DNA of 64,000 bases from Collinsella aerofaciens (GTDB lineage: Bacteria; Actinomycetota; Coriobacteriia; Coriobacteriales; Coriobacteriaceae): contig NZ_SPFO01000009.1 in the NCBI RefSeq assembly GCF_005845035.1, forward strand, positions 1 through 64,000, given 5' to 3'. The notes under the pieces are model-generated. The model was not told the DNA's origin, ran no database searches, and was given only the letters and a program-made list of their open reading frames with translations. Every line of letters starts with the position of its first letter. Positions within the stretch are counted from its first letter, which is position 1. This document shows, in pieces, positions 43,340 through 51,738 of this stretch. Both the position numbers and the translations under genes were made by a program.

Positions 43340-43429
43340 CCACGGACTTTGCTGCCGGCTTATCACCGTGGGTGGTGTACTCGCGGTAACAGGGCGGTGT
43401 TGATTCGTTTACATACATGTGCGGATAGG

Positions 43430-43453
43430 GAGGGCCCTTCGGGCCCTCTTTTG
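43430..43453 (+). terminator. Terminator of the PTS operon
   Basis: GAGGGCCC (43430-43437) pairs with GGGCCCTC (43441-43448), followed by TTTTG. Confidence 0.92.
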
Positions 43454-43459
43454 TTCCCC

Positions 43460-43602
43460 TTGTATGTTCAGTTTGTTTACATACCGTTTAGGCTGATTTC
43501 TCTACCGTTTACGGGTATTTCGCGTTACACTTCTAAACAAAAGAGTAAAACATTTAGTAAACAGAACAAAACGAAACACGCGTCTGTTTACTGAACATAC
43601 AA
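43460..43602. promoter_or_regulatory. Regulatory region with 13-bp inverted repeat and several GTTTAC half-sites
   Basis: TTGTATGTTCAGT (43460-43472) is repeated inverted at 43590-43602, just before the isomerase start. GTTTAC or GTAAAC occurs at 43475, 43507, 43557 and 43586, and once more at 43407. The area is AT-rich. This is a plausible looping operator for a LacI-family protein. I could not fix a single -35/-10 pair. Confidence 0.55.
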
Positions 43603-43618
43603 CTAGGGGAGGACGTAC

Positions 43619-45019
43619 ATGGATAAGATTAAGCTCGGCTTTGTGCCCACGCGCCGCAGCATCTTTAGCGCGCCGGACGCGCTTAAGTATCGCGGCCTGA
43701 CGGCTGACCGCCTGCGCGAGATCGGTGTCGACATCGTGGACATCGACGACATTAACGACGAGGGCCTGCTCTTTGACGACAGCCATATCGAGCCTATCGT
43801 CAAGAAGTTCCGCGCCGAAGGCGTCGACGGCATCATGCTGTGCCACGCTAACTTTGGCACCGAGTACGTTTGCGCCCGTCTTGCCCGCGAGCTCGGTCTG
43901 CCTGTGCTGCTGTGGGGTCCGCGTGACGAGCGTCCCGAGCCCGATGGCACCCGCCTGCGCGATAGCCAGTGCGGCCTGTTCGCCACCGGCAAGGTTCTGC
44001 GCCGCTTCCAGGTTCCCTTTACCTATATGACCAACTGCCGCCTGACCGACCCCGAGTTCGAGCGCGGCGTCTGGGACTTTTTGGCCGTATGCAATGTGGT
44101 CAAGACCTTCAAGCACACTCGCATCCTGCAGATGGCGACCCGTCCGTTCGACTTCTGGTCCACCATGTGCAACGAGGGCGAGCTGCTCGAGAAGTTCAAT
44201 ATTCAGCTTTCGCCCATCCCCATGACCGAACTCGTTCAGGCTGTGCACGACGCTCAGGCCGACGAGCAGGCCATGGCCGCCATGCTCGACCACATTCGTC
44301 ACAGCTTTGAGATCTGCATACCCGAGGACAAGGTCCCCGCGGTCGCAGGGCTCGCCATCGCTATGAAGCGCCTGGTCGAGAAGTACGGCTGCAACGCCGG
44401 CGCCATCCAGTGCTGGAACGCCCTGCAGGACGAGCTGGGCATTATGCCCTGCGCCGCCAACGCCATCCTCAACGAGATGGGCATTCCCATCGTATGCGAG
44501 ACCGATATCCACGGCGCCATCACTGCGCTGATGGTCGAGGCCGCCGACCTGGGCCGTCACCGCGGCATGTTCGCCGACTGGACCGTGCGCCATCCCGATA
44601 ACGAGAACGGCGAGCTGCTGCAGCACTGCGGCCCCTGGCCCTGCAGCTGCGCGGCCGTCAAGCCCAAGCTCACCTACCCGCTGGCTTTCGACCACCCCGG
44701 CGCGCTGACGGCCGAGGCCAAACACGGCGATCTCACCCTTGCCCGCTTTGACGGCGACAACGGCGAGTATTCGCTGCTGCTGGGCAACGCCCGCGGCATC
44801 GACGGCCCGGCCGGCATGGGCACCTACCTGTGGGTGGAGGTCGAAAACCTCAAGCGCCTTGAGGCCAAGATCGTCGAGGGCCCCTACATTCACCACTGCG
44901 TGGCCATTCACGCCAACGTGGTGCCGGTGCTCTACGAGGCCTGCAAGTACATTGGCATCCAGCCCGACCTGTACGACCCCATTGAAGAAGACGTCAAAGC
45001 CTACCTGCGAGGAGAGTAG
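43619..45019 (+). CDS. L-fucose/L-arabinose isomerase-like sugar isomerase
   Basis: A 466-residue cytosolic enzyme of the FucI/AraA-like superfamily. N-terminal Rossmann-like part (MDKIKLGFVPTRRSIF; DGIMLCHANFGTEY near 78), middle domain with CNAGAIQCWNALQDELG near 260 and CETDIHGAITALMV near 300, holding Glu and His/Asp candidates for the metal site, and a C-terminal beta domain. It should interconvert an aldose and a ketose. With the transketolase and kinase genes next to it, D-apiose to apulose is the proposed step; a pentose or fucose-like sugar is the alternative. GGGGAGG lies upstream of the ATG. Confidence 0.82.
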   Translation: MDKIKLGFVPTRRSIFSAPDALKYRGLTADRLREIGVDIVDIDDINDEGLLFDDSHIEPIVKKFRAEGVDGIMLCHANFGTEYVCARLARELGLPVLLWGPRDERPEPDGTRLRDSQCGLFATGKVLRRFQVPFTYMTNCRLTDPEFERGVWDFLAVCNVVKTFKHTRILQMATRPFDFWSTMCNEGELLEKFNIQLSPIPMTELVQAVHDAQADEQAMAAMLDHIRHSFEICIPEDKVPAVAGLAIAMKRLVEKYGCNAGAIQCWNALQDELGIMPCAANAILNEMGIPIVCETDIHGAITALMVEAADLGRHRGMFADWTVRHPDNENGELLQHCGPWPCSCAAVKPKLTYPLAFDHPGALTAEAKHGDLTLARFDGDNGEYSLLLGNARGIDGPAGMGTYLWVEVENLKRLEAKIVEGPYIHHCVAIHANVVPVLYEACKYIGIQPDLYDPIEEDVKAYLRGE

Positions 45020-45021
45020 AA

Positions 45022-45858
45022 ATGGCAACTATCGAAGAGCTTGAGTCCCTGCGCTGGGACCTTCGCCGTGATTGCGTCGATATCATCATGGCTGGCGCCG
45101 GCGGCCATATTGGCGGCGACATGTCGGTGATCGACGCCCTCATGACCCTCTATGCCAACCACCTTAACATTTCGCCCGAGACCGTCGACGATCCCAACCG
45201 CGACCGCTTCGTGCTCTCCAAGGGCCACGCCATGGAGGCCTACTACGCGGTGCTGTGCCACGAGGGCTATCTGGACCTCGACGACGTCAAGGCCCGTTTC
45301 TCCAAGTTCGGCAGCCCCTACATCGGCCACCCCAACAACAAGCTCAAGGGCATCGAGATGAACTCCGGTTCGCTGGGCCATGGCCTGCCCGTGGCCGTCG
45401 GCATGGCGCTTGCCGGCAAGATGGACGGCCGCGACTACCGCGTCTACACCATCATGGGCGACGGCGAGCTTGCCGAGGGCTCGGTCTGGGAAGGCGCCAT
45501 GAGCGGTGGCAACTACCAGCTCGATAACCTGTGCGCGCTCGTGGACCGCAACCGCCTGCAGATCAGCGGCAGCACCGAGGACGTCATGAAGCAGGATTCG
45601 CAGGAGGAGCGCTGGGCTGCCTTCGGCTGGAACGTGCTCTCCATTCCGGGCAACGACGTTCGGGCCATCGACGCCGCGCTGACGCTTGCGGCCGAGACCT
45701 GCGGAAAGCCCACGGTCATCATCCTCAACACGGTGAAGGGCTATGGCTCGCCCGTTATGGAGGACAAAGCCGCCTGGCATCACCACCTGCCCAACGATGA
45801 GGAATATGCCCAGATCATCGCCGATTTCGCTGCCCATAAGGAGGCCATCAATGGCTAA
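45022..45858 (+). CDS. Transketolase-like protein, N-terminal subunit
   Basis: A 278-residue thiamine-diphosphate-binding half of a split transketolase. The TPP/Mg motif is MGDGELAEGSVWEG near 150, with the downstream Asn/Asp about 27 residues later (CALVDRN). Conserved His residues lie in LSKGHAMEAYY near 73 and IGHPNN near 107. It starts 2 nt after the isomerase stop and overlaps the C-terminal subunit gene by 8 nt, so the two form one enzyme. In apiose pathways a two-subunit apulose-4-phosphate transketolase (AptA/AptB) does this job, but a general transketolase is not excluded. Confidence 0.88.
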   Translation: MATIEELESLRWDLRRDCVDIIMAGAGGHIGGDMSVIDALMTLYANHLNISPETVDDPNRDRFVLSKGHAMEAYYAVLCHEGYLDLDDVKARFSKFGSPYIGHPNNKLKGIEMNSGSLGHGLPVAVGMALAGKMDGRDYRVYTIMGDGELAEGSVWEGAMSGGNYQLDNLCALVDRNRLQISGSTEDVMKQDSQEERWAAFGWNVLSIPGNDVRAIDAALTLAAETCGKPTVIILNTVKGYGSPVMEDKAAWHHHLPNDEEYAQIIADFAAHKEAING

Positions 45859-46792
45859 CAAGATCGCCAACCGCAAGGTTATCTGCGACACGCTGCTCGA
45901 GGCCGCCGAGACCGATAAGGACATCGTCGTCCTGTGCTCCGACTCCCGCGGCTCCGCATCGCTCACGCCGTTCTTCGATCAGTATCCCCAGCAGTCCGTC
46001 GAGGTCGGCATCGCCGAGCAGGACCTGGTGAGTATCGCCGCCGGCATGGCTTCGTGCGGCAAGAAGGCCTGGGCCGCCTCGCCGGCGTCCTTTGTGACCA
46101 CGCGCTCGTATGAGCAGTGCAAGGTCGACGTCTCGTACTCCAACACCAACGTCAAGCTCATCGGCATTTCGGGCGGCGTGTCCTACGGCGCTCTGGGCAT
46201 GAGCCATCACTCCGCGCAGGATATCGCTGCCATGAGCGCGATTCCCAACATGCGCGTGTATCTGCCGAGCGATCGTTTTCAGACTGCCGAGCTCGTGCGC
46301 GCACTGGTTGCCGACAACAAGCCGGCCTATATCCGCGTGGGCCGCAACCCGGTCGAGGACGTGTATGCCGAGGGCGAGTGCCCGTTTCAGATGGACCGCG
46401 CCACCTGGGTGCGTCGCGGCACCGATGTGACGATTGTCGCCACCGGCGAGATGGTCCGCCATGCCGTGGACGCCGCTGATCTGCTCGCCGAGCAGGGCAT
46501 CTCCGCCACCGTGCTCGACATGTACTGCGTCAAGCCGCTCGATGCCGAGGCCGTGATCGAGGCCGCCGGTGCCACGCGCGTCGTCGTGACCGTCGAGGAG
46601 CACAGCCCCTTTGGCGGCCTGGGCTCCATGGTCGCGCAGGTCGTGGGCGAGCATTGCCCGCGTCCGGTCAAGTGCCTGAGTCTGCCCGACGCGCCGGTCA
46701 TCACCGGCACGAGCCCCGAGGTCTTTGCGCACTACGGCCTCACTGGCGAAGGCATTGCCAAGACCGTTGCCGAGTTCCTTCCCGCAGAGTAA
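45851..46792 (+). CDS. Transketolase-like protein, C-terminal subunit
   Basis: A 313-residue partner of the preceding gene. The catalytic Glu that activates the cofactor lies in EVGIAEQDLVSIAAGMA near 53. The pyrimidine domain (MSHHSAQDIAAMSAIPNMRV) and the C-terminal transketolase domain (TIVATGEMVRHAVDAADLL) are complete. ATG 45851 is preferred, with AAGGAGG a few bases upstream and an overlap with the previous stop. It would transfer a two-carbon unit to glyceraldehyde-3-phosphate, making xylulose-5-phosphate. Confidence 0.9.
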   Translation: MANKIANRKVICDTLLEAAETDKDIVVLCSDSRGSASLTPFFDQYPQQSVEVGIAEQDLVSIAAGMASCGKKAWAASPASFVTTRSYEQCKVDVSYSNTNVKLIGISGGVSYGALGMSHHSAQDIAAMSAIPNMRVYLPSDRFQTAELVRALVADNKPAYIRVGRNPVEDVYAEGECPFQMDRATWVRRGTDVTIVATGEMVRHAVDAADLLAEQGISATVLDMYCVKPLDAEAVIEAAGATRVVVTVEEHSPFGGLGSMVAQVVGEHCPRPVKCLSLPDAPVITGTSPEVFAHYGLTGEGIAKTVAEFLPAE

Positions 46793-46795
46793 TTG

Positions 46796-46830
46796 GAATG
46801 TGACAAAGGGACAGTCCCTTTGTCACATTC
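46796..46830. repeat. 35-bp perfect palindrome with TGTCCC-type core
   Basis: GAATGTGACAAAGGGAC (46796-46812) is perfectly complementary to 46814-46830 around a single A. It sits between the transketolase and kinase genes, 18 nt before the kinase ATG, and could end or modulate the transcript. Confidence 0.85.
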
Positions 46831-46848
46831 ATTTTGAAAGGGGTGGCC

Positions 46849-48336
46849 ATGGGCCGCTACATCATCGGAATCGATCAATCCACGCAGGGCACGAAGGCGT
46901 TGCTGGTGGACGAGGGCGGCCATCTGATTCATCGTGCCGACCGCTCGCATCGCCAGATTGTCAATGATGCCGGCTGGGTGAGCCATGATCCGGTCGAGAT
47001 CGCCGCCAACGTGTTGGCCGTGGCGCGTGCCGTAGTGGAGGAGACCGGGGTCAATCCGGCCGACATTGCCGGTATTGGCATTTCCAACCAGCGCGAGACC
47101 ACCGTTGCCTGGAGTCGCACGACGGGCGAGCCGCTGTGCGACGCCGTGGTGTGGCAGTGTGCCCGCGCCCGCGAGTTGTGCGATGAGCTTGCGGCGCGCG
47201 AAGGCGTGGCAGAACTGGTGCGTGACACGACGGGTCTGGTACTCTCGCCCTACTATCCGGCGGGCAAGATGGCTTGGATCCTCGCGAACGTTCCGGCGGC
47301 TGCCGAGGCCGCGGCCGCGGGTGAGCTGTGTCTGGGCACCATCGATGCCTGGGTGGTCTGGACGCTCACGGGCGGCGCGGAGTTTCGCTGTGACTGGTCC
47401 AATGCCAGCCGCACGCAGCTCTTCGACCTGCGCCGTGGCTGCTGGAGCGAGCCGGTGTGCGAGGCCTTTGGCATCGATCCGGCCTGTCTGCCGCAGGTGA
47501 CCGATTCCGACGGTCTGTTTGGCACAACGGACCTGGATGGCTTTTTGCCCGCACCCGTGCCGGTACACGGCGTGCTGGGCGACAGCCATGCGGCCCTGTT
47601 TGCGCAGGGTTGCCACAGCCGCGGCATGGCCAAAGCGACCTATGGCACCGGTAGCTCGGTCATGATGAACGTCGGCAACGAGTTTGTCGCCAGCTCGCAC
47701 GGGCTTTCGAGCTCGCTTGCGTGGCGTATGGATGGCGTGACCGAGTATGTACTCGAGGGCAACGTGAGCTACGCCGGCGCCGTCAAGACCTGGCTGCGCG
47801 ACGACCTGGAGCTCATCAACAACCCCGAGGAGGTCACCGACCTGTGCTACGCCGCCAACCCGGCGAGCCATGTTTACTTTGTGCCGGCGTTTACCGGCCT
47901 GGGTGCGCCGCACTGGGCAAGTGATGCCGAGGGATGCGTTTTTGGCATGACACGCACCACGGGCCGCGCGGAGTTCGTAAAGGCTGCCGACGAGTCGATC
48001 GCCTATCAGATCTTTGACGTCATTGATGCGATGGTCGAGGATTCGGGCGCGGCGCTTGCCGAGCTTCGTGTTGACGGCGGCCCCACGCGCGATGCGTACC
48101 TGATGCAGTTTGAGAGCGATTTGGTCGGCTCGCCCATCCGCATTGCGAGCAATGACGAGATGAGCGGTTTGGGCGTGGCTTGGGCCTGCGGTATCGCGCT
48201 GGGCATGTACACACGCGATGTCGTCGACGTTTACGGCGCCCGCGGCATCGTGGAGCCTGCCATGCCCGCTGACGAGCGAGCCAAAAAGATCGCCGGCTGG
48301 CGCCATGCCGTCGAGGCGACGATTGCGTACGAGTGA
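46849..48336 (+). CDS. FGGY-family sugar kinase
   Basis: A 495-residue carbohydrate kinase. N-terminal phosphate motif GIDQSTQGTKALLVDEGG; glycerol-kinase-like GISNQRETTVAWSR near 80; catalytic Asp in VLGDSHAALFAQG near 245; ATP-site TYGTGSSVMMN near 264; C-terminal LRVDGGPTRDAYLMQF near 405. Sequence style lies between glycerol kinase and xylulokinase, so substrate cannot be fixed from motifs. Context (isomerase, split transketolase, GH140-like enzyme) suggests a ketose such as apulose. ATG 46849 has AAAGGGG upstream; a longer frame from 46834 does not. Confidence 0.87.
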   Translation: MGRYIIGIDQSTQGTKALLVDEGGHLIHRADRSHRQIVNDAGWVSHDPVEIAANVLAVARAVVEETGVNPADIAGIGISNQRETTVAWSRTTGEPLCDAVVWQCARARELCDELAAREGVAELVRDTTGLVLSPYYPAGKMAWILANVPAAAEAAAAGELCLGTIDAWVVWTLTGGAEFRCDWSNASRTQLFDLRRGCWSEPVCEAFGIDPACLPQVTDSDGLFGTTDLDGFLPAPVPVHGVLGDSHAALFAQGCHSRGMAKATYGTGSSVMMNVGNEFVASSHGLSSSLAWRMDGVTEYVLEGNVSYAGAVKTWLRDDLELINNPEEVTDLCYAANPASHVYFVPAFTGLGAPHWASDAEGCVFGMTRTTGRAEFVKAADESIAYQIFDVIDAMVEDSGAALAELRVDGGPTRDAYLMQFESDLVGSPIRIASNDEMSGLGVAWACGIALGMYTRDVVDVYGARGIVEPAMPADERAKKIAGWRHAVEATIAYE

Positions 48337-48429
48337 CGCCTTGGGGCGATGTTACGGAGCGCTATTCGTGCCGATAGGTGAAGATGCGAACGAGAGAGTG
48401 ATGTGATGCGGTAGAGTCCAACGCGTCGA

Positions 48430-49068
48430 ATGATGGTCTACGTATGTGGGATTCTATTCCTGAGCTGCGGCGTTGTAATGAATGCACGCACGGGGCTTGG
48501 TGTAGCGCCCATGAGTACGGTGCCGTACCTGATGTATATCATCGAGGGTTTGAGCCTCGGTACGGCATCGTTTATCGTGTATTGCGTATTCGTGGTTGCC
48601 CAGCTTCTCCTGGTGCGCTACCCGGATGTCAAGATTCTCTTGCAGATACCCGTCAGTCTGCTGTTTAGCGTTTTCATCGACGTGCTGGATATCTGGCTGT
48701 TTCCATTTACCGCAACGGGACTCATCGATGGCCTGGTCATGCTGGTCATCGCCGTATCGTTCACAGCGCTCGGCGTGACGCCGATCGTCTCCGCGCGGCT
48801 CGTTCCCGTTGCGCCCGACGGCATGGTGCAGACGCTCTCCCAGGTGTTTCACTGTGAATTTGGTAAGGCGAAGTATTTCTTTGACGGGAGCTGTGTGGGC
48901 ATCTCACTGGTCTACGGGCTTGTGCGTACGGGTGCTGCGGTGGGCATCGGTATCGGCACCGTAGCCTCCGCGCTCCTGGCGGGCGGTATCTGCACGTTTT
49001 GGGGTCGTCTGCTCAACCGCAGGCTCATGGCCTTTATGGAGGCTCCTGCGAGCGTGTGGGCCCGGTAA
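48430..49068 (+). CDS. YczE/YitT-like membrane protein
   Basis: A 212-residue protein with five or six helices. It matches the YczE/DUF6198 group: GILFLSCGVVMNARTGLGVAPMS at the start, PVAPDGMVQTLSQVF near 135, and FGKAKYFFDGSCVGISLVYG near 148. Function in this family is not settled. No ribosome-binding site precedes ATG 48430/48433, and an in-frame stop lies 18 nt upstream, so the start is uncertain. Confidence 0.75.
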   Translation: MMVYVCGILFLSCGVVMNARTGLGVAPMSTVPYLMYIIEGLSLGTASFIVYCVFVVAQLLLVRYPDVKILLQIPVSLLFSVFIDVLDIWLFPFTATGLIDGLVMLVIAVSFTALGVTPIVSARLVPVAPDGMVQTLSQVFHCEFGKAKYFFDGSCVGISLVYGLVRTGAAVGIGIGTVASALLAGGICTFWGRLLNRRLMAFMEAPASVWAR

Positions 49069-49199
49069 CGCGACCTTTATTCCAATCCCGTAGCGTGTCC
49101 GCTGCGTAAGGCCCGCGACGTCGCCGAAAACGGCACGCTCGCGCGCGTTGCGCTGCGCAGCAGGGCGTCAACGAGCGCATCATCAAAAAGGAGGCGGCC

Positions 49200-50138
49200 A
49201 TGAGGCAGCTGTTTGGAATTGATATCGGCGGAACGAACGTTAAATGGGCGGTTGTGAGTGAGAACTACGAGTTTGGTGACCGTGGCTCCGTGCCGACGGC
49301 GTTCTCCTCGCCGAATGAGCTGGTAGACGCGCTTGTGGCGCTGGTGGAGCCCTACCGTGAGCGCATCGCGGGCGTGGGCATCTCGGCCCCGGGCGGCATC
49401 TTCAGCCACGAAGTCGATCCGGACGGCACCATCCACCGCGGCGGTGCACTCACCTATATGGACGGCTTCCCGCTCGGTCGTGCGCTGTCCGAGCGCTTGG
49501 GCCTGCCGGTGACCGTTGCGAACGACGGCAAGTGCTGTGCGCTGGGCGAATATGCCGCCGGTGCACTGTGCGGCACGAGCGTCGGTTGCGTGGTGGTGAT
49601 CGGGACAGGCATCGGTGGCGGCATCGTAATCGATGGCCGCGTGTTGACGGGCGTGGGCGGTTTTGCGGGTGAGTTCAGCTTCCTGTCCAATGACATCAAC
49701 AAGCCGCTGGACTGCCACGACACGTTTGCGGCGTCGAGTGGATGGCGCGGGCTGCGCGACAACGTGGCTTCTGAGCTTGGCATCAGTGACGAGGGCGAGC
49801 TTGAGGCCCTTGACGGCCGCCGCGTTTTCGAGCTGCTCACAACCGGCGAGCCGGACCAGGTTGCGGCGGTGCAGCGCGGGCTGGATGCCTATGCCGAGCT
49901 CTTTGACCGCGCGCTCGTTAACCTGCAGTGCGTCATCGATTCGGCGGTGTTCGCCATCGGCGGTGGCATTAGCTGCCACCCTGAGCTCTTTGAGGCCCTG
50001 AATCGCAAGATGGACGACGTCATGTCCCACTACACGGGCTTTTTGAAGGACATGCCGCGTCCGCATGTGGTCCCCGCGCAGCTCGGTAACGATGCCAACA
50101 TCTACGGTGCCGTGGCGACCTGTTTGCAAACGCTGTAG
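49200..50138 (+). CDS. ROK-family sugar kinase-like protein
   Basis: A 312-residue protein of the ROK superfamily without an HTH domain, so an enzyme rather than a repressor. Phosphate motif LFGIDIGGTNVKWAVV at the N-terminus; PLGRALSERLGLPVTVANDGKC with the catalytic Asp near 103; GCVVVIGTGIGGGIVIDGRV near 128. The zinc-binding CxCGxxGCxE motif of classical ROK kinases is absent; that region reads LSNDINKPLDCHDTFAASSG. Glucose or N-acetylhexosamine phosphorylation is typical. An excellent AAAAAGGAGG precedes the ATG. Confidence 0.87.
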   Translation: MRQLFGIDIGGTNVKWAVVSENYEFGDRGSVPTAFSSPNELVDALVALVEPYRERIAGVGISAPGGIFSHEVDPDGTIHRGGALTYMDGFPLGRALSERLGLPVTVANDGKCCALGEYAAGALCGTSVGCVVVIGTGIGGGIVIDGRVLTGVGGFAGEFSFLSNDINKPLDCHDTFAASSGWRGLRDNVASELGISDEGELEALDGRRVFELLTTGEPDQVAAVQRGLDAYAELFDRALVNLQCVIDSAVFAIGGGISCHPELFEALNRKMDDVMSHYTGFLKDMPRPHVVPAQLGNDANIYGAVATCLQTL

Positions 50139-50171
50139 GGGGCACCCTCTCTGTGGGAGGTGCCCGTTAAA

Positions 50172-50260
50172 GTAGTCAATTTGGGACGGGGCTTTTTTGA
50201 CTGCTATCATGGGTGCGATTGTTGCGACCAGCAAAAAGAATCCCGTCCCAAAATGACTAC
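50172..50260. repeat. Inverted repeat (19-bp arms) before luxS
   Basis: Positions 50172-50190 (GTAGTCAATTTGGGACGGG) match the complement of 50242-50260 with one mismatch. The left arm repeats the sequence of the terminator at 35772 and is followed by GCTTTTTT, so it may also stop the ROK transcript. The enclosed 51 nt hold an extended -10. Confidence 0.75.
50202..50210 (+). promoter_or_regulatory. Extended -10 promoter of luxS
   Basis: TGCTATCAT (TGN plus TATCAT) lies 64 nt before the luxS start, inside the inverted repeat. The -35 is weak. Confidence 0.4.
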
Positions 50261-50274
50261 CGAGAGGATCTGCC

Positions 50275-50763
50275 ATGGAGCGCATCGCGAGTTTTTCCGT
50301 TGACCATCTGCTGCTTGAGCCTGGCGTGTATGTGAGCCGCGTCGACCGCGATCCTGCGACCGGCGTCGCCGTCACCACGTTTGACCTGCGCTTGACCACG
50401 CCCAACAAGGAGCCGGTCATGAACACGGCCGAGTGCCACACCATCGAGCACCTGGGCGCGACGTTCCTGCGCAACCATGCCGAGTGGTCGTGCCGCATTG
50501 TCTACTTTGGGCCTATGGGCTGCCGCACGGGCTTTTACCTGGTCGTGTTTGGCGAGGTGACGAGCGAGGAGATCCTGCCGCTCGTGCGCGAGCTGTTCGA
50601 GTTTGTTGCCGGATTTGAAGGCGATGTCCCCGGTGCCGCTCCCGAGGAGTGCGGCAACTACCTGGACCAGAACCTTCCCATGGCCAACTGGCTCGCCCGC
50701 CGCTATCTCGACCGCGATCTGGCCGATATCGATGAGGCTCACCTGCACTATCAGCAGGCGTAA
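50275..50763 (+). CDS. luxS: S-ribosylhomocysteine lyase LuxS
   Basis: A 162-residue cytosolic metalloenzyme that cleaves S-ribosylhomocysteine to homocysteine and DPD, the precursor of autoinducer-2. Metal ligands: HTIEHLGAT (HxxEH, near 56-60) and Cys in EECGNYLDQNLP near 126. The catalytic Cys is in FGPMGCRTGFYL near 84. Length is normal for the family. GAGAGGA precedes the ATG. It is monocistronic, with a terminator after it. It recycles the methyl cycle by-product and may signal. Confidence 0.97.
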   Translation: MERIASFSVDHLLLEPGVYVSRVDRDPATGVAVTTFDLRLTTPNKEPVMNTAECHTIEHLGATFLRNHAEWSCRIVYFGPMGCRTGFYLVVFGEVTSEEILPLVRELFEFVAGFEGDVPGAAPEECGNYLDQNLPMANWLARRYLDRDLADIDEAHLHYQQA

Positions 50764-50794
50764 GGCTGCTGGCAGGAATAGCGTTTGCGCCAGA

Positions 50795-50823
50795 AGCGCT
50801 CCCGCTCTTTGTGGGCGCTTTTT
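50795..50823 (+). terminator. Terminator after luxS
   Basis: AGCGC-T-CCCGC (50795-50805) pairs with GTGGGCGCT (50811-50819), followed by TTTTT. Confidence 0.75.
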
Positions 50824-50897
50824 CATGCTGGGCGCTCAAAACGGAACGAGATAGTTCTAGAATGTTCATACTGTCACATAAACGAACAGGAGCGAGC

Positions 50898-51542
50898 ATG
50901 CATATCTACTCTGTATCAGATCCCGAGTTCAAATCTTATGGCCGCGTGTGGAACGACGTTTCGTCCAACCTGACCGCTCCGCTCGTCGGGGCGCTTTCCG
51001 CTACGCCCATCCCCGAGGGCAGCAAGTACGTAGCAAGCGCGCCGGAGCTCGAGGGCGTCAAGGATGCCGATAAGCTGGGCTTTCTCATGTTTGGCGGTCG
51101 TCCCTTCCAGCTCGGCTGGTGCAACGGCCACAACACGCAGCTCAACTGCTTGGAGTATCATCGCGCCAGCGAATTCAACCTGGGCGCCCGCGACTTTATC
51201 CTGCTCGTGGCGCATCGCTGGGAGATCGAGGACGGCAAGCTCGACACTGCGTGCGTCAAGGCGTTCCGCGTGCCGGCGGGTACGGTCGTCGAGGTCTTCA
51301 ACACCACGCTCCACTACACGCCCTGCATGGTCGACGACGGTGGCTTCCAGGTGATGGTGGCGCTGCCCGCTGGCACCAATGGTCCGCGCCCCGAGGCCGC
51401 GGCCGACATGCCTGCCGCCGGTGACAGCTACTGCTACTGGAAGGCAGACAAGTGGGTCCTCTGCCACGCCGACAGCCCCAAGGCTGCCGAAGGCGGCTAC
51501 GTAGGCCTCATTGGCAAGAACCTCGACATCGCCTGCGACTAG
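50898..51542 (+). CDS. DUF4867-family protein (cupin-like)
   Basis: A 214-residue cytosolic protein, MHIYSVSDPEFKSYGRVWND onward. It resembles the DUF4867 family, with a cupin-like core (LEYHRASEFNLGARDFILLV, VPAGTVVEVFNTTLHYTPC). Such proteins often sit near sugar genes; no reaction is established that I can cite. ATG 50898 has AGGAGCG 5 nt upstream. The last 17 codons are duplicated, in frame and with its stop, at 52911-52964 beyond the neighbouring ATPase gene. Confidence 0.75.
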   Translation: MHIYSVSDPEFKSYGRVWNDVSSNLTAPLVGALSATPIPEGSKYVASAPELEGVKDADKLGFLMFGGRPFQLGWCNGHNTQLNCLEYHRASEFNLGARDFILLVAHRWEIEDGKLDTACVKAFRVPAGTVVEVFNTTLHYTPCMVDDGGFQVMVALPAGTNGPRPEAAADMPAAGDSYCYWKADKWVLCHADSPKAAEGGYVGLIGKNLDIACD

Positions 51543-51550
51543 AATCTTCC

Positions 51551-51607
51551 GTCTCAATCTGTAACATCTAGCGGGCTAAATCGTCTCTACCTGTTACAGA
51601 TTTAGAC
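51551..51607. repeat. 57-bp palindromic repeat (family of 124-345)
   Basis: GTCTCAATCTGTAACA (51551-51566) pairs with TGTTACAGATTTAGAC (51592-51607) with one mismatch. Confidence 0.85.
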
Positions 51608-51631
51608 AAACTGTAGGGGACAGACCGAACA

Positions 51632-51688
51632 ATCTCAATCTGTAACACCAAGCCCGGTTTTGGCGGCCTACCTGTTACAGATCGAGAC
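51632..51688. repeat. 57-bp palindromic repeat, second copy in this gap
   Basis: ATCTCAATCTGTAACA from 51632 pairs with TGTTACAGATCGAGAC ending at 51688, imperfectly. It begins 81 bp after the copy at 51551, the same period as at 124-345. Confidence 0.85.
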
Positions 51689-51738
51689 AAACCGCCCCCA
51701 ACCACCACAAAGGTGCCTGTCCCCATTGCGGTGGTTGT

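Larger units (their letters stand above)
51489..51736. repeat. Direct repeat A flanking the AAA+ ATPase gene
   Basis: Copy A comprises the DUF4867 gene tail (51489-51542), two 57-bp palindromes 81 bp apart, and an AACCACCACAA / TTGCGGTGGTT hairpin (51699-51736). Copy B at 52911-53077 has the same order with one palindrome. The two copies differ at only a few bases besides the extra 81-bp unit. Confidence 0.9.

Noticed and set aside
49069..49199. Remnant coding sequence before the ROK gene
   Set aside because: One frame is open for about 30 codons but has no recognisable family, and the frame shared with the ROK gene meets a stop at 49107.
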